This document shows positions 38,423 to 51,260 of a stretch of 64,000 bases of DNA, piece by piece. The position numbers and the translations under genes are program-made. The DNA comes from Sipunculus nudus (lineage: Eukaryota > Annelida > Sipuncula > Golfingiida > Sipunculidae). Where the stretch lies: positions 46,875,676 to 46,939,675 of the forward strand of contig CM049311.1 in the NCBI GenBank assembly GCA_026874595.1, written 5' to 3'. The notes beneath the pieces are model-generated. The model did not search any database. It was not told the origin of the DNA and worked only from the letters and a program-made list of their open reading frames with translations. How positions within the stretch are numbered: the stretch's first letter is position 1; every line of letters starts with the position of its first letter.

Positions 38423-39763
38423 TGGTGAGGCCGCTCGTTGGATAAATACCACCCCTGTCGGATACTGTCAGAAAAATATTGTCCTGTGTTAATCCTAGAC
38501 TTCTCCAGTTCATCTGATCGGAATGGAACGAACTCATAACGAATTATATGGTAACTGACTGTGATACATTTAAAATTTTACCTTGCGTTTATTTTCAGTC
38601 ATGCTTCTCAAGCGAAATAAGATTTCTGCAAATGTCTGGACCATGCACAATTGACTCTAGCATAATTCCAAAAAGTATGTTTCTCAGGATCTTTATTCAA
38701 AAATAAAGTTGAGGGCTGGCGAATTATTTTACCTTTTTATTATAGATTTTCTATACTTTTTAATGATCAGAGGACAACAATAAAATAGGAGAACTGATTT
38801 TCTAAACAAGTAAACGCAAAGCATAACAAAAGGATGTTTTATCGAAATTCATCACTTTATATTATTGAAAGAAATGGCGCGGTTCTGTTCTACATAATTC
38901 TTAAGAAAAACAAAATAATCATTTGGGGGTTGTATTTAACGCGCGAGTTGCCTAAAAAGTCGACATTTTGGTCTATTTTTTTCAATGACAGGTGTGGGAT
39001 AACCATGTAATGATACTATAATGATGTTAAGCATTCAAAAATGAATAAATTTTACATAACCCTTCGTAATTTGACACGAAAGCTCCAAAAGTCCACGTGG
39101 CTCTCCAGTATTTTGGCTTGAGCATCCTCGGCTTTTCAATTTTTCTTGCCATTGAAAACCTTAATATTTATCCAAGATTTTGTTGTTATACATTTCTCCT
39201 GAACAAATTCAGTGTATATGTGTATGTTTATTTCTCTTTGAGAAATCACGCTTAGATTCTTTTTCTATAAAAAATCTCTGCGTCCTTGAAAGATCAATTG
39301 AGGTGATCCGTCTTTGAATTTGACCATGACTTTGACTTTTTTGGTGTTGTATATATTTCTTGCAAAAAAATTGCGGCCTGAATTCCTTAATGGGTTAATT
39401 GTAATGGCTACTAGCTGATCTAGGATATGTCTATGTAACTTTTGGTATTATAAAAATCATACAATTGTATTCCTTTAAATAGCCATTGTTTTATATGAAT
39501 GTACCTAAAAAATGAATTTAATTTAACTTCAGTCACTACAAGTACCTAAGTGACTTTTATATATTGTGCACTAATTTGTATCATAAACTCTAACATTAGA
39601 TGCCCCTAAATCACCTAATGAAACTCATACGGACTTTTCTATAAAACATACATACAAATTAAAAAAAACTATGCATGACGTCATAAAAACATGATGCCTT
39701 TTAAAACCGTCACTCAAACTAATACTTTAACTGCTATAATTCTCTCCGTCGGTCCGTCCCTCC

Positions 39764-39764
39764 T

Positions 39765-39849
<85 letters not shown>

Positions 39850-39850
39850 T
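39764..39850. repeat. (CT)n(AT)n compound microsatellite
   Basis: A CT run of about 50 bases followed by an AT run of about 38 bases. Confidence 0.9.
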
Positions 39851-40223
39851 CTTATGTTTGATGAATTTGTACTTTCATAGTGCGGAGGTAATGAAGCAGA
39901 ACAAGTCTCAAGGCCAGGAAGTAAATGCCGTGGCATATATGGCGCCCCCTGCCATAAATTGAGTTCTGGCGCCAGTCTATGACACTCTTGCTTGCAATGA
40001 GTGTATATAAATTATGACGTGCCAGTGGTACACATATGGTGATACTTTGAACATAATTCGTAATGCCGCGATCACATATTATTATATTTATTGGTAAAGT
40101 GCAAGAGCGACTCCATGATTAAAAAATATATATAACCGTTTTTGTTGACTTCCAAGGAAGGGGATCGTTACTCAGACGAGCCTGACTGCAATGTCAGTAA
40201 ATAACAAATGTTTTTACTAGCAA

Positions 40224-40500
40224 GAAGGAAACATTCCATATGATACCTCCATCTTCACCCAAGCGTGTACGTCGAATGTCACGACTTGTTCTGAAATGAA
40301 TGTCAGCAGTAGCCCTGGTCGTACCAAAACAAGACTGAGCTGACGCTGAGCGGCCCACCTCCGTCATGTGTGGTCAGTACTTATCACGTGATGTCCGCTG
40401 GTATCACGTGACGTTCACCTTGCTGATGCTGCTGCCATTTGTTCGTCCTGCAGGTAAATCACAAACATATACATCTCACTGATAACAATGCAGGCAATTT
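40224..40500 (+). repeat. 5' region of receptor-like gene, copy A of a duplicated promoter/exon block
   Basis: Matches 53880-54240. Shared blocks are AAGGAAACAT(T/C)CCA, ATGATAC, CGTGTACGTCG, ATGTCACGACTTG, ATGT(G/A)(T/C)GGTCAGT, (T/C)ACCACGTGAC-like, CG(T/G)CCTGCAG-like and GTAAATCACA. The match therefore covers upstream DNA, the signal-peptide exon and the first ~50 bases of intron 1. Confidence 0.75.
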
Positions 40501-43500
40501 ATTAGCCATATAAGGACCCCGGCAAGCAAACACTTGTATCACGACTATGGCCTTCGACGATAGCTGCATGCACGGAAGGCCTAACTAAAACTGGGTCAAT
40601 TAAAGAGTCCTGTCGTCCAGAAATCCTCCTATAAACCACCCTATTTATCCTAGTAGATGTGTAATGACTCCACATATTTGTACATGGTTAACATTCGCAA
40701 TGGATATGTTATCACCATAGACTTATCTGAAGGTCTTAGTATCGTATAAAAATTAAAAAAAAAAATTCATTTTTCAGAAAATGTTTAACTACTATGTCAC
40801 AAGAATGTGTCATTGTCAATTTAGTTCATCATTGAGAAAAAAAGTAGCATTTTCACTGACCTGTCACCCCAGGATGGGCGAAAAGAGAGACAAATGTATA
40901 CCATAAGAGAACTGAAAAATTCTTCAATCACTGATTGGACAAAAGGCTTGGTTAACATCTTCGACTGTGACCTGTAGTAGCTGTCTTATGAGATAGAGAC
41001 TGCTTATCTTGATAAACTGTTCCCTGTTTATTGACAAGTAATTAATGAAAGCTAGAGTAGCCAGATGACCTAATTACTAGTGGACACAAGCTCCGCCTCC
41101 TTCTGATTCTGAAACTTACAGATTTAATAGACATTTGTCATTACGATCACTCTTTTATATACATGATAAATGGTTAAGAGTTATTCGAAAGGGAGGGGCA
41201 AAAACTGATCAAAATTTGTTTTCATGTTATACAATTGTCACTTGCACTCACCTTTCATTAAACCAGGACCTAATTACTCCTTCCAAAACATACCAAAACA
41301 GTTTCAAGTCGATTACACAATCCTCAGATGGATATTTTTAACAAACTGTCAGGAATTAAGCTATCAAATTATGTTTGCACATATATTTTAAATTGTAATC
41401 TAAATGCGTTTTTTTTTTTCATTTTCGTCATCTTATTTTATAAAGCAGTTCTGGGGCATTTTAAACAAGTAACCATTCGTTAGTTAAAATAAAATGAAAT
41501 TTATGAGGACGGAAAGTTGATAGATATAAAATAAAAAAAAACTGGAGATATTGATCATTTTTACTATGATGATATTGTTAAATACATATTTTCTGTCAGC
41601 TGGGAATTATATTGTGAATTTTTTTTATAAATATATGAAAATTTGCTTTAAATGTTACATTTTCATACCAACAACAAAACTGTGTTCATATATTGCAGGA
41701 CTAATTGAGGATATTCTGGGGATTCCAAATATGTTTATTTGCAAAACTTATTTTCGTACATATTCTAAAGATGAACTGAACCAAACTATAGTCTGAAAAA
41801 AACTAAGACCTTAAATTCCCTTATCCAGTGAATAGTGAATGTATGCTTTCCTTTGAAATAAAGACAAGTGAACATATAGGATACTGATTGTAAGTGAAGC
41901 TAAGCCATCATATTATAAATAACAAATATGATATTCTAACTATGTTTAAAACACCATTCAATTAATCCTGTTTAATACTTATAAGAGTATAATAAGAGAA
42001 AAGATAAAAGGAAAATAGGAAAGATAAATAGGAAAATGAAAATATCATTTTCATATCACACCACCTAATGTGCCATGAATATGCAAGTCACAAGAATAAT
42101 ATCCAATAGAATTTAACAGCTTCGCTGGGTTCTGAGATATTTGTTAATATTTGTAACAGAAAGTATCAAAACTCCTGAAATTGTATAAGTTTGTGATTAG
42201 CACAACATGAGGCGGCATAAAGAAACCATTTTGAAAATAAATTAATTTTCATTGCTCTAAGATAAAATTTAAATTTTTGATGGTGGTTACCACCTTCATA
42301 TTTCATTCTGTCATATCTAATTGGCAATTAAATATGTATATGTGTAGAGTTCTGTTTCGGTTTGGTAATTCACTCTTTATTTTGTATGCTTGTGTCACCA
42401 AGGCTTGGTTTCTACCGCACCAGCGGACCCTTTGTGTGTAAGCGATCCCAATCCTGGGTCATAACACCGGTGGACCCCCCCCCCCCCCCCCCCCCCCCCA
42501 AAGATGCACTCGGTGGTGAGTGATACACGGCTGTATTCCCATTAAGCTTGAGTGGAGGTTAATCGTAAAATCTCACCACCCCTCGGCTGAGATTTGAAGT
42601 CATGACCTGCCGGCTTTGAGTCCTACGCTCTTCCAACAGAAGCCGTTTCTAATACATAGTTCACCATGATATGAACATACATTTGTGAGTGAAACACGAC
42701 TATTGAGCACAATCTCCCCCTTAAGCCTGCAGACCTGGCGGCTGACCGTGAAAAATCTCATCATCTCAACTTATCCCCATCTAATTTCACCTTGCAAAAA
42801 GGCCACCTGGAGGTGTCAATTACGTCAGGCAAAAGATCAATATATCTGCAAAAATCAGTGATGATTGATGCAGGAATATTGGAGATATTTGGCAACAAAT
42901 TTTATGTAAGATAAATCATTAAAGTTTGAGATCAGCTGCGAAAATATGTCACGTGTATACTCATGTAATTTTATTTGGTCAAAGGGGCTCATGCTTTTAA
43001 TGACAGATGAATCGTATTTATTCACTTTTTTAATAAAATATATTTATTCAAAAAAGCCACCTTAACAGCAAAATCCAATAAAGTGAAAGTTAAAATTCAA
43101 ACTCTTGTGAAGAAAGCTGTTTACGAAAAGCAATTTACTAAGTTCATTCTCATTTAATTCCATTTCTTTCAAATATAGCTCAACGCTTTTGGAAAATTCA
43201 GGTTTAAATCAAATTAAGTTTAAATGTAATTGTACGGGTCTTCGGTTCAAAAGTTCAATATATTTTCTGACCGAGTCAGGAAGTGTGGAAAAAATACTTC
43301 GCCGCACAGAAAGAAGGCAAACAAAGGCTCACTGGAGACAGAGGGGTAACATATTAAGCTCAGTGGGTGACTGATGGCTGTCCCCAAAGTCGTTATGGTT
43401 CACGCGTTCATCCGGTCATCTGTTATTTAAATTACGTATTACAGTCTCTTTTTTCACCCTTTTGATCGTTTCTTTTTGCTTCCCTGTTTGCAAACTAAGT

Positions 43501-46500
43501 CAGGGTCGGTTAGAGTTAATTATGTTGGACCTTTCGAGTCTTCGGATCGCAATGCCCCATGAGATATCAAAAGCTTAGAATTTTCTACGTGAAAGTCTCA
43601 GATGTCATGACTTGCTGTGGCACCAATATCATGATGTATAAAGGATACAGTCAGGTTGAATCAATCAGTGATTTATATCAACAATGTACACTGAAGTATT
43701 TACCATAGTATTTACACCTGCGATGCCACGCGATCTAGCTTTTTGATGCAATGACATCAAGGAAGTACGTCATACAAAAGTACATGAAAAAAATCAATTT
43801 CAGTTTTACCCAAGATGGCAACACAAGAACTTATAGAACACATATGTGCAAACATTCATTATGACGGATTTAACCATGGAACGTCAATTCATCGCGTATA
43901 AACTCTACCCTTGTGACTTGTATGTATACAGAGAATTGCTAATTTCATTTACAAATAGAACATAAATGATTGTGAATGATATGCTGCTTTCAATGAAAAA
44001 AAATAAGATTTAAAATGTTCAGAAGAAAAAAACACGTTACCAGTCAGATAAGCACAATGGAACGTTGACATGCTCACGCGTACCGACAGTAAACTAACTG
44101 AAAGGGGTTGACCTCCTCAGTTATCCGAAAAATATGTATGTCCCCGAACCATATGGATATTCTGTTGTATCAGGTCATGGTAAATATATCTGTTAAATTT
44201 CACCATGATGGATGCGTATTTTTAAAGATATTTAGAACATATATTGTGCACGATGTACGCAAATATGTGAAATCAAATAATATTGCAATCAAAAATATAA
44301 AAGGCCATGAAAATTCCATTTGAATAAAATTTTAATAAAATTTAGGATCATTTGATTCCTAGTGCTCTAAACAACTATCTAATATCCAAAGAAGGCCAAA
44401 GTATCCATTTTTTATTCACTGTATATAATAATCCCAAAAGAATTCTTATGTCAGTTGGCAACAGGTGGCAATGTATATATGTTACAACAAAAGATGGCGC
44501 CACTTGCAACTTAAAACACATGATATCAATAAGCATTTCTCTACCTTAATTATCTTTATTTTCAATATTTCACCTATTTTTTTCACCAAAAAGATGCCCT
44601 TATGTTAGGAATGAAATTTGTAAAAAAAAGGTCAGTGTATGAACATTTCCAAGTTTAAACAAAACATAAAATATGTTATGAACTGCTGACATGAGTGATT
44701 ATTATGTGTCCTATCACCCCAACAGTGTCTATGGTTTTGTTTTTCGTTTAAATTTTCTAAATCAGATATCGGTTTCTGTGACACAGCCGTGACCACTGAT
44801 GTGATTGTGAGGATACTGAAGGCCGCCCATGACAACCAACACGCCAGATGTGAGTGTTATGTATCTCCCTCAGGTAGAATGACGGTACAGACTTCATACA
44901 GACTTGCTATAACAAAGTCAAACTGCGATGAGGAATTTAATTTTTTTTTCAATGGCACGAAGCAGTTCAGGAGGTGCTCAAACCGTGAAATCAACACAGT
45001 TGCAAATAACAGCTACGTGTTCGGATACCTATCACACGGTATGTGGTTGTACTATATGTGGAAGGAGGAAATACAAGAAAGTAACACAGGAAACATTGAT
45101 GTAAAATTACAAGGTAAGTCTCTGATTCGTCATCACATACTCGTTCATTGATGTTAAGCGAACTGTCTAAAGAGCAGGCATCTGATGATGATACAAGTAT
45201 TTTCAGTGACGGTAACCGAATAAAAAACAGGGTTATGTGTAAAGTACAACACCATGTAGGCATTTACTAATAAGCCTCGAGATCAGTGGCGTCAATACAG
45301 GGGGATATATCAGGGGGGGGGGGACGGGGGTATATATAACCCCCGTCCCACATTTTTTGCAAAGGGGGGTTGGTCAATGAAATCATCTCCTCTGATATTC
45401 AGAGAATAATATTTATTTATTGAAAATGTTATATATGAATAATTAGAATGTTTGAATTTGGTTCCATTTAGAGATTACTATGAAATATTATATATTAAAA
45501 GCTGGTTTAGAATTAACGGATACTGAAAACATAATACCTTATTTTTAAAACCTTTTACCTAATTATAATAGTATATACAATAAAGTTAACTCAACGTTGA
45601 CTACCCCCCCCCCCCCCTAACGCCCCCCCCCCCCCACGCCTACGAGTCATCCCCGATCCTTGAAAATAAATGGATGCTACTGCAAGAGATGTGAGAACGA
45701 CTGATATTTTTAGTTTATGTATAATTTCTGTGAATCATTTCATTGACATCCAAGTTCTGCTTGAAATAAACTTTCAAACTTTCCATTAAAAGTTTCGTCA
45801 TCGATATCATATGAAATGAAATATGAAACATATTATCTATTATTTGATAAATGCATGACTAAAATTTCTATTGATTAGAAGATCAATATGACTATATAAT
45901 ATATGCTTTGTATATAAGGTAAGTGGGATACCATCTGGTATATAATAAAGTGTAAATACCGTTTACAGCGACAAGAGGGAACGTAACTGTACATTGTAAT
46001 AAAAATGACAAACGCACGAAAGCTACAACTCAAAGGGTCCTCAGATCAACCACGAGTTTCACTCCTACAACCACACGATCACAACTCACGAGTACCGAGA
46101 GCGTGACACCGGGACAAACCCTTGGGGCCACAACGGATGATCCAGACGGCTTCACATCCCTGTTCACAAGTACATTCACAGTAGCGGAACAAAGCAGAGG
46201 CGCTGATGAAAAAACAGTGGGAAATGGCAATTACAAGTTCATCATTGTAGCAGAAGTTGTGGCTGTAGCTGTCATTATCATTATCATTGCCATCATTTCA
46301 GTTTTCTGTTATCGGAGGTAAGCCCATCAGATGTAAGGTCCCTCTCTTATTCTGTTGATTCCACATTATTGAGAGCATCTTATATAGGCCTATCTGTCGA
46401 ATTCATGTTGATTCATTTATATCATCCATTGCGATATCTGGTGTTATAATTGGTTAAGCCTAATTCACAATGATTTGCTGCTAATTCACAATGAAACTCT

Positions 46501-47148
46501 TTTTCCCTAAAACAGTTTTATTTAACAGTTATCACGATGGAACGAATAATCAATGCAGACATCACGCCCATATATATAAAATATAGCAATGTCACAAAAG
46601 AGCACCTTCACAACCTTTGATACAAGGCGAACATGATATGGCTTACTTTGATACAAATAAACAAAGACAAATATGTAAAAAAAGCCAATCGGGCTGTTTT
46701 GTATGTATGTCCGTCAATTGTTTATAGTTATAAAGACAGTCGGACACGGCGCAGTTCGACTGAAGAAATTTACAGCCATATTCTTTGTTAAAAATAATCT
46801 GATATCATTTTCACTTTCACCATAGCGTGCCTTGCCTTTTGTATTTTTCTTTGAATCAGGAGACGGAAATCTGCCAACTATCCAGGCGGCGAATCGAACG
46901 GAGATGTGTCTCAGGGCATTGTGTACGCAGAGCCTAACAAACTACGCAAAATACCACGCACAAAACAATCCATTCACAGACGTGGAAGTGACGAACTGGA
47001 ATCTGTTCCGGTTCCTGAAAAATCATGGGAGCACGAAAATGGAGGAAACATTTATTACAATGAAACAGCAATATCTTCGCATTCGAACCATTATGATACA
47101 ACAGACAGTATCATGGTAGAAAATGAAGTATATGCTCACGCCACCTGA
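40366..47148 (+). CDS. Single-pass receptor-like membrane protein, 357 residues
   Basis: Coding exons 40366-40453, 44766-45113, 45969-46317 and 46860-47148 join in frame with GT-AG introns (phases 1, 1, 2). Residues 1-29 are a signal peptide with the hydrophobic stretch FTLLMLLPF. Residues 30-145 form a compact ectodomain with five or more Cys and N-glycosylation sequons (NGT, NNS), perhaps CUB-like, though I cannot confirm the fold. Residues 146-235 are a Thr/Ser-rich mucin-type stalk with one more NVT sequon. Residues 236-258 form a hydrophobic helix (FIIVAEVVAVAVIIIII...). The tail starts with Arg/Lys and has Tyr at 269, 284, 327, 328, 340 and 353. IYYN fits a pY-x-N Grb2-type SH2 motif, and VYAEP and VYAHAT resemble other SH2 sites. 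The layout suggests a surface receptor with tyrosine-phosphorylation signalling; the ligand is unknown. I do not recognise the family. Additional small exons in the 4.3 kb first intron cannot be excluded. Confidence 0.78.
40454..44765. other. Intron 1 of the receptor-like gene
   Basis: 4.3 kb with no supported exon. It contains SINE-like elements at 42400-42790 and a C run at 42474-42499. The open frames at 43189-43374, 44108-44323 and 44352-44549 lack usable splice context or protein resemblance. Confidence 0.5.
42400..42660 (-). mobile_element. tRNA-derived SINE on the minus strand
   Basis: On the minus strand, TTGGAAGAGCGTAGGACTC (near 42617-42635) resembles a polymerase III A box, and about 30 bases on, GACTTCAAATCTC (near 42588-42602) resembles a B box. 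The body continues through GGTGGTGAGATTTTACG to a C/G homopolymer. A related, more diverged piece lies at about 42665-42780 in the same orientation. Confidence 0.5.
45285..45660. repeat. G/C homopolymer-rich element in intron 2
   Basis: CAGTGGCGTCAATACAGGGG at 45284, followed by G runs, TATATATAACCCCCGTCCC, and after an AT-rich stretch two C runs ending CACGCCTACGAG near 45645. It may be a different MITE-like family with CAGTGGCG start, but the termini are not a clean inverted pair. Confidence 0.3.
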
Positions 47149-47786
47149 TATGTTTGTCGTAACAGGATTTATATGTTCGCATTTTCGATACTGATATATA
47201 CAAGCAAGCCACTTGCTATCCGGTGTACCAAAATATCTTTTTCTATATCTTCACATGATTTTTTTACATAAAATTCGGATATTCATAACCAGTGCATCTG
47301 TACTTTGAGAGGTGTGGTGTGTTTTCAAATGACTCGCTCGTACATTTTCTTGTGTGCCGAAAGATTCATATAATCAATATTATCGTGGATACATCTCTGT
47401 TACGATTGTAGTATGCGCTGGAATGAGAATTCAGATTATTGACCACCGCATTCCGATCTGGATGCTGTTTGGCATGTACTGTTCATGTGTTTTCTATGTA
47501 ATGAAAAATATTCTCCTTGCACCAGCAATGTTTTTGATCAGACCGATATGATGCTCGTATTTAATAACACTTTTGAGATGCAAAGTGTCAAAGCATGGTT
47601 ATTGCGTAAAAAAGCATATGTCAATTGTCTCTTAGTTTGTAGAATGAAAGTGATTAACCAAATGGTTTGATAATGAACCATATAATCTAATGGCACTTTT
47701 AAAAGGACAGTTAACGGAGATTTACTTAAATCACATTATACATATATTATAATCATTGTACAGATCTGATTAACTGGACGTCCTGT

Positions 47787-47849
<63 letters not shown>

Positions 47850-47912
47850 AATATATATATATATATATATGAGACGGAGAAAAATGAAAGATACTGCTTT
47901 CTGTTCACTGAA
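47149..47912. other. Probable 3' UTR of the receptor-like gene
   Basis: No further coding exon is seen. It contains compound (AT)n(GT)n(AT)n at 47787-47870. The overlapping short ORFs at 47354-47670 have no protein resemblance. Confidence 0.45.
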
Positions 47913-47918
47913 AATAAA
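47913..47918 (+). terminator. Candidate poly(A) signal of the receptor-like gene
   Basis: AATAAA about 765 bases after the TGA at 47148, followed by TTGTTTATGTTTCC. It is the first perfect AATAAA I see after the stop. Confidence 0.4.
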
Positions 47919-49026
47919 ACTTAATTGTTTATGTTTCCTATGATACAGAGTGTTTCATTGTCTTTAAAAAAAGTCTCCATATATGCTGGCCTCCATAGGA
48001 TGGGAAAGATACACAGAAATGTTCGCTTCGCACTGACAGGGAATCGAACCAAGGACCTTCGTACAAGCATTGCTACATTATCTTTGATATCTTAATCTGC
48101 TGTCATGTTCAGTATTCCATTCAGATTCTCTGTTCAATGGCGAAATCGTTCTCGCAGGGATTGCTGAGAAATTTGGAAAAGCCAGAAGACAAACAACTGC
48201 GTTTTTTAATAATATCTGTTAGACTTTAGGACACTAAATTAATATTGGAGAATTTTCAACACTGTCACAACAGCATTTAAGTAATAAGGACAAGATACAT
48301 TTTCTAGCCTTTAAAATATGGTACTTTCTGATTAGTGGTTAATAATGTTGTACGTATTATATCATGAACCAGGTTGTCCATGATGTCATTTGAAATACAA
48401 CTGGACTCTCTGTTGCATTGTGATTCGGCTACTTTTCATATATAGTTTATAGATGATCTGCTATACTTCATAAGTTGGGCATTGCGTAATTGCATTGATA
48501 TAGCAATTTTATTTATTTTTCTTTTTTAACCTGTGTATAGCCTTCTAGTAAAGATTGTTTGTCACTACTGACACGTATTGTAGTATATATAGTTCTACAA
48601 TTCATAAGAATAAAAACTAAAACAACAGTCAAACTTTTTTAATTTATTCCCTTAATGTATTTAATTATAATTACCCTGCGAGTAGCACGTTTCCAAATTT
48701 AAAGATCTGTTGAACCATCATAAAGACTCATTCTGTGACTTAAGCATGCAACATCTCAAATATGACGTGTTTATTGTTTATATTGTTTTAGGATTTACAT
48801 TAAAGCTCAATGTTTAGGGAGAAATTACATTATTTTATTTGCAAAACATGAAAGGGAACAATATGGTATATCCCCTGGTTTAATATGTGAGACTTGGTTC
48901 ACCTCGACAGCCACCGAATTCCGGCGATGATCTAATAAGTTTGAGAATATGATATTTTTTAATAAATACTAAAATATATAACATTCAAAATTACTAACAC
49001 CAGAGCAACCGACTGGTAAAGCAGAG
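47919..49026. other. Gene-free interval
   Basis: AT-rich sequence with no exon, RNA gene or transposon that I can support. Confidence 0.5.
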
Positions 49027-49258
49027 CAGGGGCGGATCAAGGATTTAGGGAGTGCAGGGGTCCATCCTAGGAGGACCAATGACAAAACCTAAAAAAATGT
49101 CCCCAGGTCCCGAAAAGTGGTGGTGGTGGTGGTGGTGGGATGGGGGGGGGGAGTGGTGTCCAGCCAGCAAACATTGGTCTTATACCCTTTGAAAAATGTT
49201 GCTACTGTTGAAAAGGGGGGTTGGGGTTCGGACCCCCTGGACCCCCCTGGATCCGCAT

Positions 49259-49261
<3 letters not shown>
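49027..49261. mobile_element. MITE copy 4 with 5-base target duplication
   Basis: Starts CAGGGGCGGATCAAGGATTT and ends CTGGATCCGCATTTG. CAGAG flanks both ends (49022-49026 and 49262-49266). The right duplicate runs straight into a (GA)n microsatellite (49262-49314), so that run probably expanded from the target duplication. (GGT)n and G runs lie inside. Confidence 0.8.

Positions 49262-49314
<53 letters not shown>
49262..49314. repeat. (GA)n microsatellite
   Basis: About 26 uninterrupted AG units immediately after MITE copy 4. Confidence 0.95.
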
Positions 49315-49318
<4 letters not shown>

Positions 49319-51260
49319 ACATTAAAACATGTTAAAGGGTCGTTAATAAAGACTGTAGATATTACGACAATAGATTAAAAAACGATTTTCTATAATTTTC
49401 TTCTGTCTATACCATCTCAATTATTCGCTTTTGATCAGTATAAAGTAATTATAAAAGTATAATTTTAGGATAATCAACATTATGTTTATACATGAATTTT
49501 TTTTATGCATAACCATTGTATGTTTATGGTTTTATAATACCAGGAGCATTGCGCCTTTATATTTTCCGGATGTGCGTATATTATAATTATAAGAATAAAT
49601 TTTACTCCAACCCCGTTTTGTCAATAAACAGGAATATCATTTCACAAGAAACATTATTTTCTTCTTAAATCAAAAATAAATGTGTTAATCGCTCAAATTA
49701 CTAAAGGAATATCTAAGCGATTGGGATGATCAATAAAAAATAAACCAGTTATGTACAGCTACCAAAGGACTCGCGCATTAAGGTTTTACTAATAACGGCA
49801 AGGGGCGGATCGACAATTTGGGAAAAGGAGGGATCAAACCCACGAAGTGTAATGACGAAACCTTGAAAAAGGTCCCCAGGTCTGAAACTCTTTAAAAAAA
49901 GGCTGCAGTGGTTGAAAAAGGTGTGGCGGATCCGTTTCTTGATCCGCTCCTTTCGGCCTCTGTGAGGTACCTTTAGACAGACCTTCTAACCTTTTTTATG
50001 GTAAATGCGCTCTATACGTTGTAAGTTACATGTCCCGTTCATTTTCCTACATGAAGACGAAGTACTGGCACGTCTTGTACCTCTGACCTTGTGACTTCTA
50101 AAACATGTTTCATAGACATTTGAAGAATACCTGCTTGATAACGCTATTAAGTACTACTTTGAGATCTTATTTTAACTAAATTTATTTCCTTACTTATTTA
50201 AAATTGTATACCGAATAAACCTCACATTCTTGAGCTTATCCTGACAAGTCACTCAAACAGATTCTGGGACTAAACGGCCATTTATGATTAGTTATCAATA
50301 TTCCTCGCACGCATTCACACATTACTAAATTTCAGCCCTTCATTAACCTAGGCGAAAGCCTAGTCTTCAGTATAGAAGGGTACATACTAAAAGTTACAAA
50401 ATATGTCTGACAGGAATATGTCTCCGTACGAGATTTCAACTTGTCACTTCCAAGAAGAAGAAGGAACATGACTTAAGACGTGCAAGACCGTAGTATATAT
50501 GCGTTTGATGAGGTTTTTTTTTCTTTTTTTTTATAGGTCAGCGTAACTGTAGGGAACAAAGTCTCATTAAAATGAAATAATTCAGAAAAAGGGGTATGCC
50601 CTGACATATATGTATTGGAGGAATAACCTCGTCCCCCTACCCCAAGTGAGTCCTTATTTGACAGTCCATGTATGTAGTCTATATGACTACATGGCCATGT
50701 GTAGTCTATGGCACCTGGAAACAAACAAATACAGCAGTGAGGAAGGTAAGGATTACAAGCTTTTATTTCATATTCAGCGGTACATTCACATACAGGTGTT
50801 CGTCCATAGGGCGTTCCGTAAACAAACAAACCACCTATCTCTGTAGGGGTCAAAAATCTCTTGGCCCCAGCTTAACGGGTCTTGTCGATTACTGTTGATT
50901 ACCAGGGCCCCGAGAGAAAGTTTTCGATGCGGTACAAAATAGTTTCCAACCCCTTTCCTCGTTATTAGCCTATAGCCATTCAGTTTTATGGATTCAATCA
51001 ACTCTGTATTCGGTTTAAACCCGAAATTATCTTGTTATTAAAGAGGTACTGAATAATGGACTGTAAGAGATATGTCCATTGTTTTACCCCCTTGAAATTC
51101 AATGACATGTATATTCTCATGTACATACTTTACCCACCATGATAAACTGAAAAAAGTCATGTGGATGTCTCAGCAGGTATACTTATAACCTAAAGGCAGG
51201 CAGCGTAAAAGAGGTTACCCACACTACAGTCTGTGCCTCTTATGCTATATATGTACTATG
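49315..51260. other. Gene-free interval with MITE copy 5
   Basis: AT-rich. The open frame at 50473-50853 minus shows Cys clusters but no start or splice context and no family resemblance. MITE copy 5 is annotated separately. Confidence 0.45.
49800..49952. mobile_element. MITE copy 5, shorter
   Basis: Starts AAGGGGCGGATCGACAATTT and ends GATCCGCTCCTT. Flanks ACGGC (49795) and TCGGC (49953) agree at 4 of 5 bases. It shares the GGTCCCCAGGTC and GAAAC(T/C)C(T/C)TTAAA interior blocks. Confidence 0.65.

Larger units (their letters stand above)
36541..40003. other. Intergenic interval between the two main genes
   Basis: No gene is supported. It includes MITE copy 3 (38217-38422) with G runs at 38307-38328 and 38391-38404, a compound (CT)n(AT)n at 39764-39850, and a short GGCGCC...GGCGCC pair near 39940-39972. 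Otherwise it is AT-rich sequence. Confidence 0.55.

Noticed and set aside
45020-45151. Continuation of the ectodomain ORF past 45113
   Set aside because: A strong GTAAGT donor at 45114 joins in phase with the next exon, which carries the stalk and membrane helix.
46030-46230. Minus-strand ORF opposite the stalk exon
   Set aside because: Shadow of the plus-strand exon, which has consistent splice phases and a membrane helix.
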